Below are positions 49,259 through 56,942 of a stretch of DNA of 64,000 bases, in pieces; the first letter of the stretch is position 1; every line of letters starts with the position of its first letter. Where the stretch lies: positions 124,001-188,000 of the forward strand of contig CAVWCC010000004.1 of NCBI GenBank assembly GCA_963753385.1, read 5' to 3'. Under the pieces are notes generated by a model, which saw nothing but the letters and a program-made list of their open reading frames with translations, did no database searches and was not told the DNA's origin. Origin of the DNA: JALZKA01 sp963753385 (GTDB lineage: Bacteria > Actinomycetota > Thermoleophilia > Solirubrobacterales > 70-9). The position numbers were made by a program, and so were the translations under genes.

Positions 49259-51240
49259 CCGGCGGTCCGGCCGGCCAGCTCGGCGAACCAGTCGAGCGCG
49301 GCGGGGTTGGCGAGCGAGTCGCGGCTAGCGGCCTGATCGATTGGAGTGCCCATCAGGATTCGCTTCACCGGGACCTCGAGGACCTTGCCCGAGAGCGTCC
49401 TCGGGACCTCCGCGATCGCGTGGACCTCGTTCGGGACGTGGCGCGGCGAGCAGTCGGAGCGGATCTTGGCCGCAATTCGCCTCTCGAGGTCATCGTCGAG
49501 CTCGACGCCGTCGCGGAGGACGACGAACAGCGGCATCCAGCCCTCGGTCCCGGGGCGCGGGACGTCGACGACGAGGGCGTCGGTGATCTCGTCGAGGGCG
49601 AGGACGGCGCGGTAGATCTCGCTGGTGCCCATCCGGATGCCGCCCCTGTTGATGGTCGAGTCCGAGCGGCCGTAGATGACCGCCGTCCCGCGGTCGGTGA
49701 TCTCGATCCAGTCGCCGTGGCGCCAGATGCCCGGGTACATCTCGAAGTACGAGGACCGGTAGCGCTCGCCCTCGGGGTCGTTCCAGAAGAAGATCGGCAT
49801 CGAGGGCATCGGCTCGGTGATGACGAGCTCGCCGACCTCGCCGATCAGGGGCTCCCCGTCCTCAGAGAAGGCCTCGACCTTGCAGCCGAGCGCACGCGCC
49901 TGGAGCTCGCCCCGGTGCACCGGCAGGGTCGGGACGCCGCCGACGAACGCGGTGCAGACGTCGGTCCCGCCCGAGGTCGAGAACAGCCAGGTGTCCGAGC
50001 CGACATGGTCGTAGACCCACTGGAAGCCCTCGGGCGCGAGCGGCGATCCGGTCGAACCGACAGCGCGCAGGCGCGAGAGGTCACGGCCTGCCGAGGGTTC
50101 GGCGCCGGCCTTCATGCAGGCGGCGATGTAGCTGGCCGAGGTGCCGAAGCAGGTGATCCCCGCCGCCTCGGCGAGGTCCCAGAGGACGTCCATGTCCGGG
50201 TGACCCGGGTTGCCGTCGTAGAGGACGATCGACGCGGGGGTGAGCAGGGCCGAGACGAGGAAGTTCCACATCATCCAGCCGGTGGTGGTGAACCAGAAGA
50301 CGCTGTCGCCCGCGCGGCCGTCGACGTGGAGGTTCAGCTTCTTCAGGTGCTCGAGCAGGATCCCGCCGTGGCCGTGGACGATCGCCTTCGGCAGCCCGGT
50401 CGTCCCGCTCGAGTACAGGACCCAGAGGGGATGGTCGAAGGGGACGCGCTCGAACTCGAGCTCCGCGCCGGCACCCGACGCGGCGAGCTCGCTCCAGGCG
50501 AGCGGCTTTTCGAGCCTGGAGAGGTCGGGATCGGGGTCGAGGTAGGGGAGCACGACGGTGTGCTCCAGCGAGGGGATCTCGGCCTCGAGGCCGGCGACGA
50601 CGTCGAGCCGGTCGAAGTCCTTGCCGCCGTAGCGGTAGCCGTCGACAGAGAACAGCACCTTGGGCTCGATCTGGGCGAAGCGGTCGACCACCGAGCGGGC
50701 GCCGAAGTCGGGCGAGCAGCTCGACCAGACCGCGCCGATCGAGGCGGTGGCGCAGAAGGCGACGATCGCCTCGGGGATGTTCGGGAGGTAGGCGACGACC
50801 CGGTCCCCGGGCCCGACGCCGAGGCTTCGCAGGCCGGCGGCGACCTCGGCGACCTGCCGGCGCAGCTCGCCCCAGGTGAGCGACGAGAGCTCGCGCAGCT
50901 CGGAGGCATGTTGGATGGCGAGCGCCGAGTCGTCGCGGCCGCGGAAGAGGTGCTCGGCGTAGTTCAGGGCGGTGTCCGGGAACCACCCTGCGCCGGGCAT
51001 CTCGCGGCTGGCGAGTGTGGATGTCGGCGGGTGCGAGGCCGCGACGCCGAAGTAGTCCCAGATCGAGCGCCAGAAGGCGTCGAGGTCGTCAACCGACCAT
51101 TGCCAGAGGCGGTGGTAGTCGCCTGAGAAGTCGAGGTCGCGCTCGGCGGCGAGCCAGCGCATGTACGCGGTCATCTGGCTTCGCTCGATCGCCACCGGCG
51201 ATGGCTCCCAGAGCTGCTCGCCGCGCGTTCCCGCGTCCAT
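49255..51240 (-). CDS. aacS: acetoacetyl-CoA synthetase
   Basis: 661 aa, normal for AacS. ATG has TAGAAC 6 nt upstream. It opens with MTAYMRWLAAERDLDF and YHRLWQWSVDDLDAFWRSIW, the AacS-type cap. The AMP-binding P-loop is WVLYSSGTTGLPKAIVHGHG; later come FSTSGGTDVCTAFVGGVPTL, YGRSDSTINRGGIRMGTSE and LSGKVLEVPVKRILMG with the catalytic Lys. It activates acetoacetate to acetoacetyl-CoA with ATP, linking ketone or HMG-CoA lyase products to the 3-hydroxyacyl-CoA enzymes. Confidence 0.95.
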   Translation of the reverse strand: MDAGTRGEQLWEPSPVAIERSQMTAYMRWLAAERDLDFSGDYHRLWQWSVDDLDAFWRSIWDYFGVAASHPPTSTLASREMPGAGWFPDTALNYAEHLFRGRDDSALAIQHASELRELSSLTWGELRRQVAEVAAGLRSLGVGPGDRVVAYLPNIPEAIVAFCATASIGAVWSSCSPDFGARSVVDRFAQIEPKVLFSVDGYRYGGKDFDRLDVVAGLEAEIPSLEHTVVLPYLDPDPDLSRLEKPLAWSELAASGAGAELEFERVPFDHPLWVLYSSGTTGLPKAIVHGHGGILLEHLKKLNLHVDGRAGDSVFWFTTTGWMMWNFLVSALLTPASIVLYDGNPGHPDMDVLWDLAEAAGITCFGTSASYIAACMKAGAEPSAGRDLSRLRAVGSTGSPLAPEGFQWVYDHVGSDTWLFSTSGGTDVCTAFVGGVPTLPVHRGELQARALGCKVEAFSEDGEPLIGEVGELVITEPMPSMPIFFWNDPEGERYRSSYFEMYPGIWRHGDWIEITDRGTAVIYGRSDSTINRGGIRMGTSEIYRAVLALDEITDALVVDVPRPGTEGWMPLFVVLRDGVELDDDLERRIAAKIRSDCSPRHVPNEVHAIAEVPRTLSGKVLEVPVKRILMGTPIDQAASRDSLANPAALDWFAELAGRTAG

Positions 51241-51252
51241 CGCCGGGTTCTA

Positions 51253-52488
51253 TCAGGCGCTCGCCGGCGCGAGTTCGGCGTCGGCGGGCGCGGCGGTGCG
51301 GCCGAGGTCGCGGTCGAGCGCGCGGATCAGGTCGAGCGCGAAGCGCTCGGCGCGGTCGAGCGCCTCCGGGTCGATGGCGTCGGGGAGGTCGGTGGGGAGG
51401 TGGTGGTTCGGTGGGACGGTCGCGCCCGGCTCGAGGCAGGTGATCGCCGCCGCGCGCCAGCCGGCCACCCGTGCGGCCAGGGCGTCGCCGGCAACGCTGC
51501 GGCGGACCGGCGCGGCGCGATAGTCGTTCTTGGCTTCGCGGTCGGCCTCGGCGACCGCTGCGCAGAGCTCGACCAGTCGGCGGTCCATGTCGAACGAGAC
51601 GGTCAGGCCCTCGGCGGCGACCCAGCGGACCTCGCCGGCCCCGACCGCGTCGATCGCGAGGGCGAAGGTGGATTCGGGGTCGAGCTCCTTCCGCCGGCTG
51701 CGGATGAACGAGCGAAAGCCCTCACCTCCGCACTCCTGGCCGCCGGTGAGGAGCACCCAGACGTCGAGGTGCTCGGCCGGCTCGTCGCGCACGCGCTCGG
51801 CCAGGGACAGGGCGACCGCCACGCCCGAGGCATTGTCGTTGGCCCCGGGGACGACGCGTGAGAGCTGGATATCGACGAGCAGGAACATCGCGACAAGGAG
51901 GAGGAGCGTGGGCGGGAGCTGGAGGACCGCGACGAGGTCCGAGTCGAGGCCGGCCATGCGAGCGCCCAGCACAGGAAGCAGCAGCGCAGCCGACCAGAAC
52001 AGGAGGCGGGTCGGCTGGAACCCGAGGAGGCGGGCGAACCGGTCGGCTCTGGCCACCTGCTTCGGCCGGTGGATCCAGCCGGTACGCCCGGCGTCGACGT
52101 GGGCGACGAGCAGCAGCCGGGCCGGGGCGTCCGGGTTCGTGCCGGGCGAGACGACGTTCTGCGAGGCGCGGCGGAAAAATAGGTGCCGGAGCAGGTAGAG
52201 GCGGGTGTTGAGGTCGAGGTAGAGGGAGGTCGCGGCGAGCAGGACGAGCGCGAACCCGACGGCGGGCTCGGCGACGGCGACGAGGCTGCCTGCGAAGGCG
52301 ATCGCGGCGTGGGCTGCCCAGACCAGTGGCGCCTGTGGGTGGACGTGGGTGGGCTCCACCTCGACCCGACGCCCGAGGGAACGCAGCCGCCCCGCGAGGT
52401 GACTGGCAGCGCGCCGCTCGGCATCGGTGCCGGCTAGGCGGTTCTCGAACGAGCAGAGCTCGTCGATCGTGTCCAGCAGGGCCGTCAA
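51253..52488 (-). CDS. M28-family membrane aminopeptidase-like protein
   Basis: 411 aa from TTG 52488, one base after the tRNA-Leu 3' end; longer readings are tRNA translated by accident. Two or three membrane segments lie around residues 70-110 and 185-230 (WAAHAAIAFAGSLVAVAEP, RLLFWSAALLLPVLGARM, LPPTLLLLVAMFLLVDI). The peptidase domain has LLLVAHVDAGRTGW, VVPGANDNASGVAVALSLAE, VWVLLTGGQECGGEGFRSFI and a final His in VPPNHHLPTD. These fit the M28 zinc ligands. It probably trims peptides at the membrane. The start next to a tRNA is odd. Confidence 0.78.
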   Translation of the reverse strand: MTALLDTIDELCSFENRLAGTDAERRAASHLAGRLRSLGRRVEVEPTHVHPQAPLVWAAHAAIAFAGSLVAVAEPAVGFALVLLAATSLYLDLNTRLYLLRHLFFRRASQNVVSPGTNPDAPARLLLVAHVDAGRTGWIHRPKQVARADRFARLLGFQPTRLLFWSAALLLPVLGARMAGLDSDLVAVLQLPPTLLLLVAMFLLVDIQLSRVVPGANDNASGVAVALSLAERVRDEPAEHLDVWVLLTGGQECGGEGFRSFIRSRRKELDPESTFALAIDAVGAGEVRWVAAEGLTVSFDMDRRLVELCAAVAEADREAKNDYRAAPVRRSVAGDALAARVAGWRAAAITCLEPGATVPPNHHLPTDLPDAIDPEALDRAERFALDLIRALDRDLGRTAAPADAELAPASA

Positions 52489-52572
52489 TGCGGCGGGTGG
52501 GACTCGAACCCACAAGCGCTTTCGCGCAGCGGCTTTTGAGACCGCCACCTTTGCCAATTTGGTCACCGCCGC
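52489..52572 (-). tRNA. tRNA-Leu (CAA)
   Basis: Read on the minus strand: acceptor GCGGCGG/CCGCCGC, anticodon loop CTCAAAA (anticodon CAA), a class II variable arm GCGC-GAAA-GCGC and T-arm GTGGG-TTCGAGT-CCCAC. No CCA is encoded; the base after the acceptor is the discriminator A. Confidence 0.95.
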
Positions 52573-52587
52573 CGGTAGACCATTGTG

Positions 52588-52597
52588 ACGCTAGCCT
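52588..52597. promoter_or_regulatory. divergent -10 elements sharing TA (tRNA-Leu / SRAP)
   Basis: ACGCTAGCCT gives TAGCGT on the minus strand, 15 nt before tRNA-Leu, and TAGCCT on the plus strand, 7 nt before the SRAP ATG at 52605. This is the third case in the window where two hexamers share their TA. Confidence 0.45.
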
Positions 52598-52604
52598 CGG
52601 AGCC

Positions 52605-53291
52605 ATGTGCGGTCGCTACACGCTCGCCAATCCGGATCCCAAGCGGCTGCGGCTCCGGTTCGGGCTCCCGGACCTGGCTGAGGTCGCCGAGGAGCCTCGC
52701 TACAACATCGCGCCGACCGACCCGGTGCTCGCCGTCCGCGAGCGCGCGGAGGAGCGCGACCTCGGCCGGCTCCGCTGGGGGCTCCTGCCCGGCAAGTGGG
52801 CGACGGAGTCCGGCCAGCGGCCGCTGATCAACGCTCGCGCCGAGACGATCATGCGGCAGGCAGCGTTCGCGGAGTCGTTTCGCGAGCGGCGCTGCCTGAT
52901 CCCGGCCGACGGCTTCTACGAATGGCGGCGCGACGAGGGCGGCAAGGTGCCGCTCTGGTTCCACCGCCCCGAGGACGAGCTGTTCGCATTCGCCGGCATC
53001 TGGGCCGAGTACACGCCGCGCGGGGGCGAGACCGTGACGAGCTGCGCGATCGTCACCTGTGCGCCGAACGAGCTGATGCGGCCGATCCACGACCGGATGC
53101 CGGTGATCCTCGACCCGGAGGTCGAGGCGAGGTGGCTCGACCCCGATGCCGACCTCGACGTGGTCGCCGGGCTGCTCGTTCCGGCCCCCGCGGGTGCGTT
53201 CGAAGCGAGGGAAGTGGGCGACCTGGTTTCGAACGTGCGCGAGGACGGACCGGCGCTGATCGAGCCGCGCGTCGAGGCCACGCTTTTCTGA
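52605..53291 (+). CDS. SRAP-family abasic-site crosslinking protein (YedK/HMCES-like)
   Basis: 228 aa. The ATG is followed directly by CGRYTLANPD, so Cys2 is the nucleophile exposed after Met removal. The other site residues are in PLINARAETIMRQAAFAESF (Asn), DGFYEWRRDEGGKVPLWFH (Glu) and NELMRPIHDRMPVILDPE (His). The protein covalently caps abasic sites in single-stranded DNA and protects them from cleavage. No lexA-type box was recognised upstream. Confidence 0.93.
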   Translation: MCGRYTLANPDPKRLRLRFGLPDLAEVAEEPRYNIAPTDPVLAVRERAEERDLGRLRWGLLPGKWATESGQRPLINARAETIMRQAAFAESFRERRCLIPADGFYEWRRDEGGKVPLWFHRPEDELFAFAGIWAEYTPRGGETVTSCAIVTCAPNELMRPIHDRMPVILDPEVEARWLDPDADLDVVAGLLVPAPAGAFEAREVGDLVSNVREDGPALIEPRVEATLF

Positions 53292-53325
53292 GCTTTTCGT
53301 AACGTCCGACGGCTCTGGTTTAACA

Positions 53326-53366
53326 AACGCCTACAATGGGCAAACGAAGTCCTCACGTTAGGCGTT
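53326..53366 (+). promoter_or_regulatory. structured leader before the first CAP gene
   Basis: AACGCCTA (53326-53333) and TAGGCGTT (53359-53366) are perfectly complementary. Within their 25-base loop GGGC can pair with GTCC. The start codon is 72 bp further on with no clear ribosome site. It may be a regulatory RNA fold; I cannot match it to a known riboswitch class. Confidence 0.4.
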
Positions 53367-53437
53367 GTGCGGATCCTGCAAATGGACAGCAACTGGCGCA
53401 TGACTGCCTGACATCAAGTACAGACTCCCCTGGGTGT

Positions 53438-54004
53438 ATGAACATGTCGCCTGTTTCACTCAATTCGCTTGTACGCGTGCTTGCCGTTGTCGCGGGTCTC
53501 GCGACGCTCTTGCTCCTCGCGGGCGGCGCCCCGGAGAGCGGCGCGAGCAAGAAGAGCGGATGCGGAAAGACCCGCGCAGCCGGCAAGCCGAGCGACACCT
53601 TGCGGCGCCCCCACGCACGCTCCGCCGTTCGCTGCCTGATCAACCAGGAGCGCTCCGGCAGGAACCTGAAGCCGAACGACGACCTGATCAAGGCCGCGCA
53701 GCGCCACTCTCGCTACATGTACAAGCACGGCTGCTTTGCGCACCAGTGCTCGGGCGAGGCGTCGACGGTCAGCCGGATTCAGAACGCCGGTTACATGCAC
53801 GGCGCCTCGAGCTGGCGGGTCGGTGAGGTCATCGCGCTGAACGGCGAGAACGCGACACCGCGCGAGATCGTGCGCCAGTGGATGAACAGCTCCGGCCACC
53901 GCGCGCAGATCATGAGCGGCGCCTACGAGCACATGGGCGCCGGCATGGTGGCCCGCGGCGGCAGGGCGTTCTACACCGTCACGCTGGGCGCGAAGAGCGG
54001 CTAG
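53438..54004 (+). CDS. secreted CAP-domain (SCP/PR-1-like) protein 1
   Basis: 188 aa from ATG 53438. A signal peptide (LVRVLAVVAGLATLLLLAGG) is followed by the CAP core: ARSAVRCLINQERSGRNLKP, AAQRHSRYMYKHGCFAHQCS (the first metal His), GEVIALNGENATPREIVRQW, MNSSGHRAQIMSGAYEHMGA and GRAFYTVTLGAKSG. Bacterial CAP proteins are exported and mostly uncharacterised. It is one of three related copies within 3.5 kb. The leader before it is structured. Confidence 0.85.
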   Translation: MNMSPVSLNSLVRVLAVVAGLATLLLLAGGAPESGASKKSGCGKTRAAGKPSDTLRRPHARSAVRCLINQERSGRNLKPNDDLIKAAQRHSRYMYKHGCFAHQCSGEASTVSRIQNAGYMHGASSWRVGEVIALNGENATPREIVRQWMNSSGHRAQIMSGAYEHMGAGMVARGGRAFYTVTLGAKSG

Positions 54005-54014
54005 AGGGCCCGGC

Positions 54015-54542
54015 CTAGGCGGGCGCCGGGTACGGGGCGTCGTCCGGGTCGTCCTCGCCGGCCAGCGGACGGCCGCCGATCGGCCGCTCCTCCTCGACGT
54101 GCCACTCCTGGCTGAAGCCGATCATCGCGACGACGATCAGGAGGATCTGGACGAACACGAGGATCACGACGAGGAGTCCGATGAACTCCTCAGGCAGCGC
54201 CGGCGAGTCGAGGCCCTCCTTGTCGCGCGCGAACCAGCCGGGCGCGGCGACGGCAGCGAAGATCGCCATGATCACGGCCAGCGCGGAGGCGACAGGCAGG
54301 AGCCCGCGGCTCCAGTTGGCGATCATGAACGCGAAGAGGACGTAGAGGCCGGCCCAGACGAGCGACATGATCGCGATGCTCGAGCTCTGCATCCGCTCCC
54401 AGCCGCCGAGCACGATCACCGCGATCAGCCCGGCGGAGACGAGCAGCACGAACGCGACGACGGCCTTCGTCGTCTTCGATTGAGCCTTCTCCCTGTTCGG
54501 CCGCCAGAGCTCGTAGCCCGGGCGGACGCTGATGGCCTCCAT
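54015..54542 (-). CDS. membrane protein with four transmembrane helices
   Basis: 175 aa from ATG 54542, with TATGCT 8 nt upstream. Four hydrophobic spans are evident: AVVAFVLLVSAGLIAVIVLG, IAIMSLVWAGLYVLFAFMIA, ASALAVIMAIFAAVAAPGWF and GLLVVILVFVQILLIVVAMI. The C-terminal tail is acidic and Pro-rich. No known family is recognised. It converges on the CAP gene. Confidence 0.65.
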   Translation of the reverse strand: MEAISVRPGYELWRPNREKAQSKTTKAVVAFVLLVSAGLIAVIVLGGWERMQSSSIAIMSLVWAGLYVLFAFMIANWSRGLLPVASALAVIMAIFAAVAAPGWFARDKEGLDSPALPEEFIGLLVVILVFVQILLIVVAMIGFSQEWHVEEERPIGGRPLAGEDDPDDAPYPAPA

Positions 54543-54608
54543 CCGCCGCAAGCATAAAGCGAGAAGCGGCCAAACGCGACGGTACCTGGCCGTAAACTCG
54601 GATTCCCC

Positions 54609-54692
54609 GCGGGCGTGGTGCAACTGGCTGACACGCCGGCTTTAGGTGCCGGTGCTCTTCGGAGCTTGGGGGTTCGAATCCCTCCGCCCGCA
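54609..54692 (+). tRNA. tRNA-Leu (UAG)
   Basis: Acceptor GCGGGCG/CGCCCGC, anticodon loop TTTAGGT (anticodon TAG), a long variable arm TGCTCTTCGGAGCT and T-arm GGGGG-TTCGAAT-CCCTC. A TAAACT -10 (54593-54598) lies 10 nt upstream. CCA is not encoded. Confidence 0.95.
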
Positions 54693-54693
54693 T

Positions 54694-55433
54694 TCAGCTC
54701 TTCGGCCCAATGAACTCATCGAGCTTGGCGACGGCGTCTCGGTGGGAGACCGAGATGTTCTTGAAGCTCGACTGCGACCAGCGGATCCCGAGCAGCTCGC
54801 AGTGCTCGCAGAAGATCCGCTGAATGTCTGTCGAGTAGTTGGTGAAGAAGTAGCGGACGTATGCGTACTCGGCGACCTCGGCCGCTGGGAAGCTCGGTCT
54901 TGAACCGGTTGATGACGGCGGCACCCGTCCGAGTCGCACAAGTGACCTCGCAACAGAGCCTCCGGGTGGGCGTGGGTGATTCGCCGCTGCCAGTCCACGA
55001 GCTCGATCTTGCGGGTGTGCTTGCGCCCTGGTCCGTGCTGAGGAAAGGCGTTGAGCCAGATGGGATGACTCGTAGACCTTGATGCCCCGGGCGAGGCTCG
55101 TCCCGACGTGCACATCAGGAACGCATGTCTGGACGGCCGCTATAGCTCTGTCGATGATGCCCTGATAGCGCGCATCGAGCGAGATCGTCAACTGTGCTCG
55201 CCGAGGGGTAGCCGCGCCGATGCTCCATCGCCCAGGTAGAGACCGAGCAAGTAGGAGTACGCACCGTCGTCGGGGTCGCCAGCCCGGAACCACCGGAGCC
55301 TTGCCGTTCGGGGTGGACGCTGAGATCACGCCAGTACCAGACGGTCGAGCGGGGACCCGATTCTTGCGGCGCCACGAGCGAGACGCCCGCCGAAGCAGAT
55401 CCTTAGCTGTTTCGAAGGCCCGGATCGGCCGCA
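54694..55433 (-). pseudogene. decayed HTH plus LAGLIDADG-type homing-endonuclease-like gene
   Basis: Pieces of one protein lie in all three minus-strand frames. In order they are FETAKDLLRR then SGPRSTVWYWRDL (HTH-like), DGAYSYLLGLYLGDG (the LAGLIDADG-type motif), AQLTISLDARYQGIIDRAIA, KHTRKIELVDWQRRITHAHP, then FFTNYSTDIQRIFCEHCELL and GIRWSQSSFKNISVSHRDAV, ending LDEFIGPKS. At least five shifts in both directions separate them, so unlike the other broken genes this one is truly decayed. The family, which I recall as common in actinobacteria, is probably a mobile endonuclease. It is wedged between two tRNA genes. Confidence 0.7.
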
Positions 55434-55487
55434 CGAAATGTTCGCTTAACGGCGACGGAAGACTGCGCCGCCTAAGCTCAGACGCCC

Positions 55488-55562
55488 GGGGGAGTGAGTC
55501 AGCATGGGTTACACGCTCGGCCTCCAAAGCCGAGAACCTGGGCTCGAATCGCGGCTCCCCCG
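55488..55562 (+). tRNA. tRNA-Trp (CCA)-like, degenerate, possibly pseudo
   Basis: Acceptor GGGGGAG/CTCCCCC, anticodon stem TCGGC/GCCGA with loop CTCCAAA (anticodon CCA) and discriminator G fit tRNA-Trp. The D-stem has only two pairs and the T-stem has a G-G mismatch with C at position 54. A TAAGCT -10 (55473-55478) and the following CAGACGCC match the tRNA-Gly promoter at 56927, so it may still be transcribed. Confidence 0.45.
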
Positions 55563-55629
55563 CTCGTAAAGCATGCAATTCAGCGCAACTCGGCAGCTCG
55601 CACGCTGTTGCCTATTCGTGGGGATTGAG

Positions 55630-56238
55630 ATGACACCGACGGCGGGGACACTCAGATGGATCGGCGCGTGCGCGGCCGCGCTCGCGGCGCTCGCCTGCCT
55701 GTTCCTTATCTCCGCTTCGGCGCCCGACGCGCGCGCGGAGGGCAACGATTGCGGGCCGCACGTGGGCAGCACGCCGGACGAGGCGACGACCAAGGAGCTC
55801 CGGCGGGCGCTCGGCTGCCTGATCAACGCCGAGCGGGCGGAGCGCGACCGCAAGCAGCTCCGGCCGAACGCCGCCCTCTCGGGCGTCGCGAAGCGGCACA
55901 CCAAGGTCATGGTGGCCGGCGAGTGCTTCAAGCACGAGTGCCCCGGGGAGCGGCCGTTGAAGCAGCGGATCGAGACGTCAGGGTACGTGGACACGGGCGA
56001 CCGCTACGGCTACGGCGAGAACCTCGGCTGTTCGACCACCCCGGCCAACATGATCGAGGCGTGGATGACGAGCGCCGCTCAGTTCCACAAGAAGAACATC
56101 CTCGACCGCAAGTTCCGGCACATGGGGATCGGTGCCAAGCAGGGCACTCCGTTTCCGCGGGGCAGCGACCAGTGCCGGCCGGGGCGCGAGTACGTGACCT
56201 ACACCGTGGTCTTCGGTTGGCGCAAGCCGGCCGCCTGA
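55630..56238 (+). CDS. secreted CAP-domain protein 2
   Basis: 202 aa from ATG 55630; upstream codons are continuous with the tRNA flank. A signal peptide (WIGACAAALAALACLFLIS) precedes a CAP core: RRALGCLINAERAERDRKQL, GVAKRHTKVMVAGECFKHEC, GYGENLGCSTTPANMIEAWM and FRHMGIGAKQGTPFPRGSDQ. It keeps the H, E-N and H residues of the pocket in altered spacing, and has several Cys. It is a paralog of the genes at 53438 and 56317. Confidence 0.85.
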   Translation: MTPTAGTLRWIGACAAALAALACLFLISASAPDARAEGNDCGPHVGSTPDEATTKELRRALGCLINAERAERDRKQLRPNAALSGVAKRHTKVMVAGECFKHECPGERPLKQRIETSGYVDTGDRYGYGENLGCSTTPANMIEAWMTSAAQFHKKNILDRKFRHMGIGAKQGTPFPRGSDQCRPGREYVTYTVVFGWRKPAA

Positions 56239-56316
56239 GCCGCTCAAACCCGGACATACGTCCAGGCGAAAGCTCGTGGCTAACCGCGCCATGCCCGCGG
56301 CCCGACCAAGCAGGGG

Positions 56317-56907
56317 ATGGCAATCGGTGCGAACACCCCTTGGCTCGCGCGACTCGTGGCGCTCATCGTCGCGAGCACGCTTGCGCTCGCCGCCGCCGGC
56401 TCGGCCGCTGACGGCGCCCAGGCCGGCTCGCCGTGCACCAGGTACGGCGATGAGCGGGCGGACGAGCTTCGCGACCGCCAGGCGCGCGCCGCAATCCGCT
56501 GCCTCGTGAACCGCAAGCGGCGCCAGCATGGCCTCTCGAAGCTCGACAACGTCCAGAAGCTTCAGCGCGCTTCCCAGAAGCACACCGAGGTGATGATGAA
56601 AAAGGGTTGCTTCTCCCACCAGTGTCCCGGCGAGGGCTCGCTCGAGGCGCGGCTCCGGAGCGTGGCGTATCTCCTCTCGGGGATGCTGCGCTGGACCTAC
56701 GGAGAGAACATCGCGTACGGCGGCGACCACTACGGAACCCCGAAGACGATCATGAAGGCCTGGATGAACAGCCCGGGCCACAAGGCGAACATCCTGAACC
56801 CGGCCTTCAGGGACGTCGGCGTGGGCGTCGAGCCCGGCACTCCGGGCAGCCCGCACTCGGAGGGCGGCACCTACACGACCGACTTCGGCATGCGGCTCCT
56901 GGGCTAG
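56317..56907 (+). CDS. secreted CAP-domain protein 3
   Basis: 196 aa. The ATG follows GCAGGGG. The signal peptide is LARLVALIVASTLALAAAGS. CAP motifs are complete: AAIRCLVNRKRRQHGLSKLD, ASQKHTEVMMKKGCFSHQCP, TYGENIAYGGDHYGTPKTIM, KAWMNSPGHKANILNPAFRD and VGVGVEPGTPG. It is the most canonical of the three copies (HxxxM, G-E-N, H-K-x-N-I-L-N). Its promoter region contains a GGAC-ATAC-GTCC hairpin. Exported; substrate or role unknown. Confidence 0.88.
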   Translation: MAIGANTPWLARLVALIVASTLALAAAGSAADGAQAGSPCTRYGDERADELRDRQARAAIRCLVNRKRRQHGLSKLDNVQKLQRASQKHTEVMMKKGCFSHQCPGEGSLEARLRSVAYLLSGMLRWTYGENIAYGGDHYGTPKTIMKAWMNSPGHKANILNPAFRDVGVGVEPGTPGSPHSEGGTYTTDFGMRLLG

Positions 56908-56926
56908 CGGCCCGGGATTTCCGACC

Positions 56927-56932
56927 TATACT
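56927..56932 (+). promoter_or_regulatory. -10 element of tRNA-Gly
   Basis: TATACT, 10 nt before the tRNA-Gly 5' end. The bases after it (CAGACGCC) also follow the -10 of the Trp-like tRNA. Confidence 0.5.
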
Positions 56933-56942
56933 CAGACGCCGC

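Noticed and set aside
52489..52566. An N-terminal extension of the M28 peptidase (segment KLAKVAVSKAAARK)
   Set aside because: Those codons are the tRNA-Leu gene; the extension is tRNA translated by accident.
53291..53438. A c-di-GMP or c-di-AMP riboswitch before CAP protein 1
   Set aside because: The conserved cores of those classes are not recognisable, although the leader is structured and the placement before an exported protein would suit. I leave it unclassified.
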